Shown here piece by piece: positions 6,497 through 12,853 of a stretch of 13,831 nucleotides of DNA. Source of the DNA: Pseudomonadota bacterium (GTDB lineage Bacteria; Pseudomonadota; Gammaproteobacteria; Burkholderiales; Burkholderiaceae_C). The stretch covers positions 1 through 13,831 of the forward strand of contig JAEZEB010000300.1 of NCBI GenBank assembly GCA_023438115.1, given 5' to 3'. Below the pieces are notes generated by a model, which worked only from the letters and a program-made list of their open reading frames with translations, was not told the origin of the DNA and ran no database searches. How positions within the stretch are numbered: the first letter of the stretch is position 1; every line of letters starts with the position of its first letter. A program made the position numbers and the translations under genes.

Positions 6497-7726
6497 GTGC
6501 ACACCGCCGATCCACCCCCTCCCTCCCTGCAGCACACGCCGGCCCAACGCGGCACGCCGCTCGAAGTGCTGCTCGCCTTCACGCGCCTGGGATTGACCTC
6601 CTTCGGCGGACCGGTCGCGCACCTGGGCTACTTTCGCACCGAGTTCGTCGAGCGGCGCCGCTGGCTCGATGACCGCAGCTACGCCGACCTCGTCGCCTTG
6701 TGCCAGTTCCTGCCCGGGCCCGCGAGCAGCCAGGTCGGCATGGCGCTGGGCCTCGCGCGCGCCGGATGGCTGGGGTCGTTCCTCGCGTGGATTGGATTCA
6801 CGCTGCCGTCCGCCGCCCTGCTGGTCGCCTTCGCCTACGGGATCGCGCGCTGGGGCGATCTTGCGCAAAGCGGCGCCGTGCACGGCCTGAAAGTGGCCGC
6901 CGTCGCGGTGGTCGCACAGGCGGTGTGGGGCATGGCGAAAACCCTGTGCCCGGACCGCGCACGCGCTGCAATCGCCATCGTTGCCGCCTTGCTGGTGCTG
7001 ACCTTGCCTTCCGCGCTCGCGCAGGTAGGTGCGATCGCGCTGGCGGGACTGGCGGGCTGGCGGTTGCTGAAGCTGCCGCCATCGCAGGCCACGGCGCAGA
7101 CTTCCTTCGGTGTTTCGCGCACCGCCGGCATCGCGGCGCTGACGCTCTTCTTCCTGCTGCTCGCGGCACTGCCCCTGCTGGCGCTCGCGAGCGGCTCGCC
7201 CTTTGTGCACCTGGTCGACGGCTTCTACCGCGCGGGTGCCCTCGTCTTCGGCGGCGGCCACGTGGTGCTGCCGCTGCTGCAGGCCACGGTGGTGCCGGCG
7301 GGCGCGGTGTCGAACGCGGAATTCCTCGCCGGCTACGGCGCCGCGCAGGCGGTGCCGGGTCCGCTCTTCACCTTCGCGGCCTACCTCGGCGCCGTGATGG
7401 ACGGGCCGCTCGCGCCCTGGCTGGGCGGGCTCGTGTTCCTGCTCGTGATCTTCACGCCGGCCTGGCTGCTCGTGGTGGGCGCCCTGCCCTTCTGGGACCG
7501 GCTGCGCGGGCGCGCCGGCGTGCAATCGGCGATGGCGGGCGCGAACGCGGGCGTGGTCGGACTCCTGCTCGCCGCGCTGTACGACCCGGTGTGGACCCAT
7601 GCCATCTTCAGCCGCGCCGACTTCGCCGTGGCGCTCGCCGCCTTCGCGCTGCTGGTCTACGCGCGCCTGTCGCCTGTCCTCGTCGTCTTGCTCTCCGCCA
7701 TCGCAGGTTGGGCCTTCCCCGGATGA
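6497..7726 (+). CDS. chrA: ChrA-family chromate/anion transporter
   Basis: The 409-aa inner-membrane protein has two homologous CHR halves. The N-half carries TSFGGPVAHLGYF (FGGP at 36-39) and CQFLPGPASSQVGMALG (72-88). The C-half carries the matching FGGGHVVLPLL (251-261) and AVPGPLFTFAAYLG (285-298). About ten hydrophobic segments are visible. Known ChrA proteins export chromate, but many members of this family have untested substrates. No chrB, chrC or other resistance gene is nearby, so chromate is a family-based guess. The start is a GTG at 6497; no strong Shine-Dalgarno is present, and no better in-frame start exists near the conserved N-terminus. The TGA stop overlaps the ATG of the MFS gene (ATGA, 7723-7726). 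It begins 50 bases after the flavoprotein gene and may be co-transcribed with it. Confidence 0.9.
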   Translation: MHTADPPPPSLQHTPAQRGTPLEVLLAFTRLGLTSFGGPVAHLGYFRTEFVERRRWLDDRSYADLVALCQFLPGPASSQVGMALGLARAGWLGSFLAWIGFTLPSAALLVAFAYGIARWGDLAQSGAVHGLKVAAVAVVAQAVWGMAKTLCPDRARAAIAIVAALLVLTLPSALAQVGAIALAGLAGWRLLKLPPSQATAQTSFGVSRTAGIAALTLFFLLLAALPLLALASGSPFVHLVDGFYRAGALVFGGGHVVLPLLQATVVPAGAVSNAEFLAGYGAAQAVPGPLFTFAAYLGAVMDGPLAPWLGGLVFLLVIFTPAWLLVVGALPFWDRLRGRAGVQSAMAGANAGVVGLLLAALYDPVWTHAIFSRADFAVALAAFALLVYARLSPVLVVLLSAIAGWAFPG

Positions 7727-8919
7727 ACACGCCCGCCGAAGACCAGGGCTGGGGACCGCTGGCGATCACGCTCGCCATCCAGTCGATGACCGCGATGGCA
7801 CTGCTGGCGCTGCCCGCGATGGCGCCGCGCGTGGCGCAGGCGCTGGACGTCTCCGCGGCGTGGATCGGCCTGTACGTGGCGGTCGCCTATTTGGCTTCCG
7901 TCGTGGCAAGCCTGGCCTCGGGCGCGGCCGTGGGCCGCTGGGGCAGCATCCGCGTGAGCCAGGCTTCGCTGGTTCTGTGCGCCGCGGGACTCGTGCTGTG
8001 CACCGTGCCCGCGGTGTGGGCCATCGGGCTCGGCGCGGTGTTCGTCGGCCTCGGCTACGGGCCGATCACGCCCGCGAGTTCGCACCTGCTGGCGCGCACG
8101 ACGCCCGTGCATCGCATGTCCCTGGTGTTCTCGATCAAGCAGACCGGCGTGCCCTTGGGCGGCGCGCTGGCAGGCGCGATCGTGCCTCCCCTGCAAGTCG
8201 TGGCGGGATGGCAGCCGGCACTGCTGGCAGTCGCCGTCGCCTGCATCGCCTGCGCGCTGGTGGCGCAGCGGCTGCGCGCGGCCTTCGATGCCGACCGCAA
8301 CCCGGCGCATCGCCTCGGCCTGGGCAACATCCTGGCACCCGTGGGCCTGGTGCTGCGCGAGCCGGCGCTGCGCATGCTGGCGGGCTGCTCCTTCTGCTTC
8401 TCGGTCGCGCAACTCTCGCTGACCACCTACCTCGTCACCTTCCTCACCGACGATCTTGCGTACGGCCTGGTCGCCGCTGGCGCCGTGCTCGCGATCTCGC
8501 AGGCGGGCGGCGTGTTCGGGCGCGTCTGGTGGGGCTACGCCTCCGACCGCTGGTTCGGCGCGCGCCGCATGCTGGCCGTCCTCGGCACGCTGATGGCGCT
8601 GTCGGCACTGGCCACCGCCTTGCTCCAGCCCGGCGTGCCGCACCTGCTGGTGGTGGCGGTGCTGTTCGTGTTCGGCACCTCGGCGATCGGCTGGAACGGC
8701 GTGTACCTCGCCGAAGTCGCGCGGCAGGCGCCGCCCGGGCAGGCCGGATTCGTCACCGGCGGCACGCTCGCCATCACCTTCCTCGGCAACGTGCTGGGCC
8801 CGCCCATCTTCGGCGGCATCGCGGGCGCCTTCGGCAGCTATCGCGCGGGCTTCCTCGTGCTGGCCGCGGTGCTGGCGCTGGCGGCGACAGCGCTGTGGCG
8901 GCAAGTGCGGCGCGCCTAG
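7723..8919 (+). CDS. MFS transporter, substrate unknown
   Basis: This 398-aa polytopic membrane protein has about 12 hydrophobic segments in two six-helix halves. An MFS motif-A-like loop follows helix 2 (GRWGSIRVSQ, 71-80), and a better one sits in the second half (GYASDRWFGARR). A helix-4/5 stretch GLGYGPITPASSHLLAR and the helix-5 start SIKQTGVPLGGALAG are typical of a large MFS group of organic-anion or drug transporters. Direction and substrate cannot be read from the sequence. It overlaps the ChrA-family gene by ATGA and is certainly translated with it. No Shine-Dalgarno of its own is clear, which fits translational coupling. It is the last gene of the plus-strand run; 164 bases of non-coding sequence and a small leader ORF follow. 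Confidence 0.92.
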   Translation: MNTPAEDQGWGPLAITLAIQSMTAMALLALPAMAPRVAQALDVSAAWIGLYVAVAYLASVVASLASGAAVGRWGSIRVSQASLVLCAAGLVLCTVPAVWAIGLGAVFVGLGYGPITPASSHLLARTTPVHRMSLVFSIKQTGVPLGGALAGAIVPPLQVVAGWQPALLAVAVACIACALVAQRLRAAFDADRNPAHRLGLGNILAPVGLVLREPALRMLAGCSFCFSVAQLSLTTYLVTFLTDDLAYGLVAAGAVLAISQAGGVFGRVWWGYASDRWFGARRMLAVLGTLMALSALATALLQPGVPHLLVVAVLFVFGTSAIGWNGVYLAEVARQAPPGQAGFVTGGTLAITFLGNVLGPPIFGGIAGAFGSYRAGFLVLAAVLALAATALWRQVRRA

Positions 8920-8990
8920 CCGTTGCCGGCATCCCACGCGGGTTTGTCCGCGTTACGCCGCGCAGGCCGCAAACGCAGGATCGCACCGAT

Positions 8991-9007
8991 GCAGGCAAAC
9001 GGCCTGC
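8991..9007. repeat. Short perfect hairpin upstream of leader ORF
   Basis: GCAGGC (8991-8996) pairs with GCCTGC (9002-9007) across the loop AAACG. It lies in the 164-base gap after the MFS gene and ends 14 bases before the Shine-Dalgarno of the leader ORF. No T-run follows, so it is a weak terminator candidate. A structural role in the 5' leader of the cNMP-binding gene is equally possible. At this GC content, chance is also plausible. Confidence 0.3.
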
Positions 9008-9027
9008 CGATCCGCAGGGAGGGAGCC

Positions 9028-9087
9028 ATGAACGAAGGGCCACGCCGCGCGCAGCCGCCGCATGCATCGACGAGGGACCGGTCATGA
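9028..9087 (+). CDS. Candidate 19-codon leader ORF coupled to the cNMP-binding gene
   Basis: An ATG at 9028 follows a very strong purine-rich Shine-Dalgarno (AGGGAGGGAG, 9017-9026). It opens a 19-aa frame beginning MNEGPRRAQ and ending in TGA at 9085-9087. That stop overlaps the ATG of the next gene as ATGA (9084-9087). An in-frame ATG at 8989 would give 32 aa. The peptide is Arg/Pro-rich with no recognisable domain. The strong ribosome site together with the exact stop/start overlap suggests a translated leader that sets expression of the downstream gene. It could instead be a spurious start in a GC-rich leader. I know of no named family for it. Confidence 0.4.
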   Translation: MNEGPRRAQPPHASTRDRS

Positions 9088-9569
9088 ACGCCCCGGCCCC
9101 CGCCAACTTCGACATCCGCCACCTCATCGCCGCGTGCACGGCGAACACGACGCAGGACGTCTTCCGGCCGGCCCTGAATCCCACGCAGTGGGAGATGCTG
9201 GGAAGCTACCTCCAGCCGCTCGCGCTGCGGCAAAGCCAGGTGATCATCCAGCAGGGCGCCTCGGACCGCACCGTGTTCTTCGTGGAAGCGGGTACGCTCA
9301 CCGTGCACTACGAGGACGAGGCCGGTCGCATCCGCCTGGCCACCGTGGAGGCCGGCTCCGCCGTCGGCGAGGGCGCGTTCTTCTCGCGCCAGCCGCGCAA
9401 TGCCACGGTGCAGGGGGCTTCGCCCTGCCGGCTTTGGTCGATGACACCCATGCGCTTCGCGGAGCTGGCCAACCGGCAGCCGCAGATCGCGGTGGAAGTG
9501 GCGATGGCGCTGGGCGCGCTGGTGTCGCGGCGCCTGGCGAGTCGCCCCAAGCGCACCGCGGTCACCTAG
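9084..9569 (+). CDS. Stand-alone cyclic-nucleotide-binding domain (Crp/Fnr-type) protein
   Basis: The 161-aa protein consists almost entirely of one cNMP-binding beta-roll (about residues 35-150). After FRPALNPTQWEMLGSYL it has the barrel start SQVIIQQGASDRTVFFVEAGTL. The phosphate-binding cassette follows: GSAVGEGAFFSRQPRNATV (91-109), with Gly-Glu at 95-96 and the phosphate-contacting Arg at about 105. It lacks the C-terminal helix-turn-helix of Crp/Fnr proteins and ends in a basic tail (SRRLASRPKRT). It is therefore a sensor or adaptor domain rather than a self-sufficient regulator. The ligand is not certain from sequence. A GAGGGA Shine-Dalgarno at 9071-9076 supports the ATG, which also overlaps the stop of the leader ORF. 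Its TAG shares a CTAG with the convergent 103-aa gene. Confidence 0.88.
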   Translation: MNAPAPANFDIRHLIAACTANTTQDVFRPALNPTQWEMLGSYLQPLALRQSQVIIQQGASDRTVFFVEAGTLTVHYEDEAGRIRLATVEAGSAVGEGAFFSRQPRNATVQGASPCRLWSMTPMRFAELANRQPQIAVEVAMALGALVSRRLASRPKRTAVT

Positions 9570-9877
9570 TCTTCTTCCGGGAACGGCCAGCCGAGCAATT
9601 CGGCGAGCCGCCGCACCACCCAGCCCGCCTCGGCGGGCTGCACGGGCGAGCCTTCGGCCGCCAGGCCGGTGTGCATCACGCGCAGCACTTCACTCTCCCC
9701 GGCGCCCGACTTGAACTGCGCGGTGGACGCCTGTTCGGTCAGCATCTGCGCGAGGTCCTCGCACAGCTCGTAGCGGGCGCGCACCGTGGCCATGGGTTCG
9801 GTGAGGCGCAGGCCCGAAGGGGTGGTGAAAAGAGCGAGGAACGAAGGCGGCACTTCGATCTGGTTGGGATCGTCCAT
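9566..9877 (-). CDS. Conserved small protein of unknown function (103 aa)
   Basis: The 103-aa acidic, soluble protein has no signal peptide or membrane segment. Recognisable stretches are the N-terminal EVPPSFLALFTTPSGLRL, the central RARYELCEDLAQMLTEQA, and the C-terminal AEAGWVVRRLAELLGWPFPEED. I recall short Burkholderiales proteins of this pattern (PPSF-x-ALF, ARYELCED), sometimes annotated as ATPase with chaperone activity. I see no Walker motif here to support such a name. It converges with the cNMP-binding gene through CTAG and is divergent from the ECF sigma gene. The only in-frame ATG near the conserved N-terminus is at 9877; no strong Shine-Dalgarno precedes it. Confidence 0.8.
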   Translation of the reverse strand: MDDPNQIEVPPSFLALFTTPSGLRLTEPMATVRARYELCEDLAQMLTEQASTAQFKSGAGESEVLRVMHTGLAAEGSPVQPAEAGWVVRRLAELLGWPFPEED

Positions 9878-9923
9878 CCCGGGCAGGATACCCGCACGCG
9901 CGGCGCGGGCATGGGCCCGTCCC

Positions 9924-9950
9924 GGAACGGCAGCCCATGCGGCGACGTCT
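9924..9950 (+). promoter_or_regulatory. Candidate ECF-sigma promoter (GGAAC -35, CGTC -10) before the ECF sigma gene
   Basis: GGAACG at 9924-9929 and CGTCT at 9946-9950 are separated by 16 bases. This matches the general ECF promoter pattern of GGAAC-like -35 and CGTC-like -10 boxes. The -10 ends 32 bases before the sigma start at 9983, which leaves room for a short leader with the AAGGAGCAGG ribosome site. ECF sigma genes commonly transcribe themselves, so autoregulation is the simplest reading. The hexamers are seen; their use is inferred. Confidence 0.55.
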
Positions 9951-9982
9951 GATGCGGCAAAGGACAAGGAGCAGGCGTTCCC

Positions 9983-10672
9983 ATGCAACACGCAGCCGCG
10001 CCCGGCACCGACCCCGGCGACCCGGACCTCGTGCGACGTGCCGCCGCCGGCGAGGTGGCCGCCTTCGCGTCCATCATCCGCCGGCACAACCGCGTGATGT
10101 TCCGCGCGGCGCGGAGCATCCTGCGCACCGATGCCGAGAGCGAGGAAGTCGTGCAGGAGGCCTACCTCAAGGCCTGGCGCGCGCTGCCGGCCTTCCGCGG
10201 CGAAGCGAAGCTGTCGACCTGGCTGGTGCGCATCGCGATGAACGAGGCTTTCGCCCGCGCGCGCCGCCGCAGCGCCGAAGTCGTGCCGCTCGCACCGGCC
10301 GGCCTGCGCCCGCCCTCCCAGGAGCAGGAAGCGATGGAAGACCCGCCCGATCCCGCCCATGGTCCCGAACAGGCCGCGCTGCTGCAGGAGATGCGGCGGC
10401 TGGTGGAGGCGCGCATCGACACCCTGCCGGCGCAATTCCGCATCGTCTTCATGCTGCGGGCGGTGGAGGAACTGGACGTCGACGAAATCGCCCTGCTGCT
10501 GCAGGTGCCGCCCGCCACCGTCCGCACCCGCTTCTTCCGCGCGCGCTCGGCGCTGCGCGAATCGCTCGCGCGCGACGTCGACTTCGCGATCGAGGATGCC
10601 TTCGGTTTCGCCGGCGAGCGCTGCGACCGCATCGTGCGCGCGGTGCTCGCGGCCATCGCCACGCACCCATAA
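9983..10672 (+). CDS. ECF-family (RpoE-like) RNA polymerase sigma factor
   Basis: This 229-aa sigma-70-family factor has only regions 2 and 4. Region 2 covers about residues 15-96: FASIIRRHNRVMFRAARSIL, then SEEVVQEAYLKAWRALPAFRGEAKLSTWLVRIAMNEA. Region 4 covers about 138-195: IDTLPAQFRIVFMLRAVEEL, then the HTH stretch DEIALLLQVPPATVRTRFFRARSALRE. A long acidic/proline linker (100-130) separates them. A 35-residue C-terminal extension (FAIEDAFGFAGERCDRIVRAVLAAI) contains a single Cys. The factor would direct RNA polymerase to a small stress or envelope regulon. No anti-sigma factor, zinc-finger ZAS gene or membrane partner is adjacent, so signal control is unclear; the C-terminal extension could have that role. 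A Shine-Dalgarno-like AAGGAGCAGG (9966-9975) precedes the ATG. Confidence 0.95.
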   Translation: MQHAAAPGTDPGDPDLVRRAAAGEVAAFASIIRRHNRVMFRAARSILRTDAESEEVVQEAYLKAWRALPAFRGEAKLSTWLVRIAMNEAFARARRRSAEVVPLAPAGLRPPSQEQEAMEDPPDPAHGPEQAALLQEMRRLVEARIDTLPAQFRIVFMLRAVEELDVDEIALLLQVPPATVRTRFFRARSALRESLARDVDFAIEDAFGFAGERCDRIVRAVLAAIATHP

Positions 10673-10694
10673 TCCGTTCCATGACGGAACGGAT
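10672..10694. promoter_or_regulatory. Perfect palindrome spanning the annotated LysR start codon
   Basis: ATCCGTTCC (10672-10680) and GGAACGGAT (10686-10694) are exact 9-bp inverted arms around ATGAC (10681-10685). The first base is the last base of the sigma gene's TAA stop. The inner TTCC-ATGAC-GGAA also fits the LysR T-N11-A form. It could be an operator for autoregulation, or an mRNA hairpin holding the first ATG in its loop. A second Met codon begins at 10693, at the right arm's end. No T-run follows, so a terminator is unlikely. Confidence 0.65.
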
Positions 10695-11568
10695 GGACCT
10701 GCTCACCCTTCGGGTGGTGATCGCGGTGGCCGAGTCGGGTTCGATCAGCGCCGGCAGCGACCGCCTGCGGCTGGCCGTCGCCGCCGCCAGCGCGCGCATC
10801 TCCTCGCTGGAAGCCGCGCTGGGCATCCGCATCTTCGAGCGCTCGCCGCGCGGCGTGGAACTCACCTCCGCGGGACGCCTGCTGGTGCAGCGCGGGCGCG
10901 AAGTGCTGGCCGACGCCGACCGGCTCGTGGCCGACCTGCGCGACTGGAGCGTGGGCCTCGAGGGCCATGTGCGCATGCTCGCCAATGCCTCGGCGCTGCT
11001 GGAGGTGCTGCCCGCGCGGCTGGAAGCCTTCATGCGTTCGCATCCGCGCATCCGCGTGGAGGTGGAGGAACGCACCAGCCCCGAGATCGCGCTCGCGCTC
11101 GCCGAAGGCCGTGCCGACCTGGGCATCGTGGACGTGTCCACGCCATCGGCAGGACTGGAGTTCCTGCCCTTCTTCCAGGACCGCCTTGCGCTCATCGTCC
11201 CGCGCGGCCATGCGCTGGACGGCGCGCAGCCGGTGCGCCTGTCGGACCTGATGCAGCAGCGGTTCATCGTGCAGGCCGGCGCCGCGGCGCTGAACACGCG
11301 GCTCTTCAATGCCGCCGCGGCGCTGGGCGAGAACATCCAGGTGCGCATGCAGATGCGCAGCTTCGACGCCGCCTGCCGCATGGTGGCCGCGGGCCTGGGC
11401 GTGGCCGTGCTGCCGCAGGAGGCGATCGCGCCGCAGCTGCGGCACCTGCCCCTGGCCGCGGTGCCGCTGGCGGAAGACTGGGCACGGCGCACCCACTACC
11501 TCGCGCTGCGCGGCGGCGAAGTGCCGCCGGCGGTGCGCACGCTCGTCGACGGCCTGCGGACCGGGTAG
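10681..11568 (+). CDS. LysR-family regulator upstream of the enolase-superfamily/Bug cassette
   Basis: This 295-aa regulator (291 aa from the second Met at 10693) has a winged HTH over about residues 5-65: MDLLTLRVVIAVAESGSISAG, then LGIRIFERSPRGVELTSAG. The effector domain shows EGHVRMLANASALLEVLP, DLGIVDVSTPSAGLE and MVAAGLGVAVLPQEAIAP. Family members often start near MDL, so 10693 may be the true start. No Shine-Dalgarno precedes 10681, and a perfect palindrome surrounds that ATG. The gene lies 8 bases after the ECF sigma stop and 94 bases before the enolase-superfamily gene, on the same strand. Control of the downstream catabolic pair is the likely role, with a substrate or intermediate as effector. 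Confidence 0.93.
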   Translation: MTERMDLLTLRVVIAVAESGSISAGSDRLRLAVAAASARISSLEAALGIRIFERSPRGVELTSAGRLLVQRGREVLADADRLVADLRDWSVGLEGHVRMLANASALLEVLPARLEAFMRSHPRIRVEVEERTSPEIALALAEGRADLGIVDVSTPSAGLEFLPFFQDRLALIVPRGHALDGAQPVRLSDLMQQRFIVQAGAAALNTRLFNAAAALGENIQVRMQMRSFDAACRMVAAGLGVAVLPQEAIAPQLRHLPLAAVPLAEDWARRTHYLALRGGEVPPAVRTLVDGLRTG

Positions 11569-11573
11569 GGCCA

Positions 11574-11587
11574 CCGGGTCAACCCGG
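11574..11587. repeat. Short inverted repeat between LysR and enolase-superfamily genes
   Basis: CCGGGT (11574-11579), CA, ACCCGG (11582-11587) is a perfect 6-bp-arm palindrome six bases after the LysR stop. A direct copy of ACCGGGT occurs just upstream at the end of the LysR gene. As RNA it would fold to a 5-bp stem with a UCAA loop followed by AUUUC, a weak terminator at best. It could instead be a regulator site for the downstream pair. Confidence 0.35.
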
Positions 11588-11662
11588 ATTTCGCGCGCGG
11601 CGAAAGCAGCCTTCGGCCCCAGCGCTTGCCGGGGCGGCAGGCGACCCCGACACTGGGCCGCC

Positions 11663-12817
11663 ATGAAGATCGCATCCGTCCGCGCGACGCCCCTGAACCT
11701 GCCCGTCACCGTCGGCAGCGGCGCCCGCACCAAGTCCACCTTCCTGTCGCTGTGCCTGGTCGAAGTCGAACTCGACGACGGCCGCATCGGCTCGGGCATC
11801 ACCGCCATCACCGAGGAAGAGGTGATCGGCTCCATCGTCAACGAGATCGCCGCGCCCGCCCTGGTGGGTATGGACCCGCTGCGGCACGAGCAGGTCTGGG
11901 ACAAGCTCTTCTGGCTGCTGGCCCCGCGCGGCCAGTCCGGCTACGCCAGCCACGCCATCGCGGCGATCGACCTCGCGCTGTGGGACCTCAAGGGCCAGAT
12001 TCTCGGCCAACCCTGCTGGAAGCTGCTGGGCGGCGCGCGCGAGAGCGTGCCGGTGTATGCCACCTTCGGCTTCGCCTTCTTCGAGCGCGACGAACTCGCG
12101 GCGGCGGCGCAGGCCTGGGTGGAGCGCGGCTTCAAGCGCCTGAAGATGACCGTGGGCCACCACGCGCTGCAGCGGCGCGACGAGCCGCGGCCGCTGGCCG
12201 ACGTGATCCGCGAGGACGTCGAACGGATCCGCGCCGTCCGCGAGGCCGTCGGCCCCGAGGTGCAGCTGTACATCGACGCCAACTGCAGCCTGGACTACTT
12301 CCACGCGCAGGCGCTGGCCCAGCGCATCGAGCAGTACGGCATCACCTTCTTCGAGGAGCCGGTGGCGCAGAACGACATCCCCAATCTCGCCAAGCTGCGC
12401 GCGAAGACCAGCATCCCGCTGGCCGCGGGCCAGAACGAGGGCCTGGCCAGCCGCTTCCGCGACATGCTGGCGGCGCAGGCGGTGGACGTCGTGCAGCCCA
12501 ACGTCTGCATCACCGGCGGCTACACGCAGTGCCTGAAGATCGCCGGCCTGGCCGCCGCGCACAACACCGCCTTCGCCAACGGCGGCGCCTGGCCGCACCA
12601 CAACATGCACCTGCACGCGGGACTGGCCAACGGCAGCCTGGTGGAATACCACTCGGTCGCCGTGGAATGCTGCAAGCTCGTGTTCGACGGCCTGCCGGAA
12701 CCCACCAACGGCACGCTCGCCCTGCCCGATGCGCCGGGCCTGGGCTTCCGCCCCAACCGCGATCGCGTCAAGGAACTCGCCAAGCGCCCCGGCTCGCGCG
12801 GCGCCGGCAAGGCCTGA
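11663..12817 (+). CDS. Enolase-superfamily enzyme, mandelate racemase/muconate lactonizing-like, probable acid-sugar dehydratase
   Basis: The 384-aa protein has the two-domain enolase-superfamily plan: a capping domain (1 to about 125) and a (beta/alpha)-barrel. Metal ligands are Asp205 (LYIDANCSL) and Glu231 (FFEEPVAQ). The third position reads AGQNE (Gln257, with Glu259 nearby) where GE or GEN is usual. The barrel-end Asp275 (AVDVVQPN) and His312 (WPHHNMHLHAG) match the His-Asp dyad of the mandelate racemase group. The usual KxK reads Lys161-Met-Thr163, so the second Lys is missing. Such enzymes abstract an alpha-proton from a carboxylate; dehydration of a sugar acid is the likely reaction, and the substrate cannot be named. 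The next gene, 36 bases downstream, is a Bug receptor, so transport and catabolism are probably co-expressed. No clear Shine-Dalgarno precedes the ATG. Confidence 0.9.
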   Translation: MKIASVRATPLNLPVTVGSGARTKSTFLSLCLVEVELDDGRIGSGITAITEEEVIGSIVNEIAAPALVGMDPLRHEQVWDKLFWLLAPRGQSGYASHAIAAIDLALWDLKGQILGQPCWKLLGGARESVPVYATFGFAFFERDELAAAAQAWVERGFKRLKMTVGHHALQRRDEPRPLADVIREDVERIRAVREAVGPEVQLYIDANCSLDYFHAQALAQRIEQYGITFFEEPVAQNDIPNLAKLRAKTSIPLAAGQNEGLASRFRDMLAAQAVDVVQPNVCITGGYTQCLKIAGLAAAHNTAFANGGAWPHHNMHLHAGLANGSLVEYHSVAVECCKLVFDGLPEPTNGTLALPDAPGLGFRPNRDRVKELAKRPGSRGAGKA

Positions 12818-12853
12818 AACGCGCATCGAACGACAAACCCAAGGAGACAAGAC

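Noticed and set aside
6209..7600. 463-codon minus-strand frame antisense to the flavoprotein and ChrA genes
   Set aside because: Composition is Arg/Gln/Glu-rich and shadow-like, with no ribosome site or motif. The sense frames carry clear family signatures.
10672..10694. Palindrome at the sigma-LysR junction as an intrinsic terminator
   Set aside because: No T-run follows, and the right arm runs into the LysR coding sequence.
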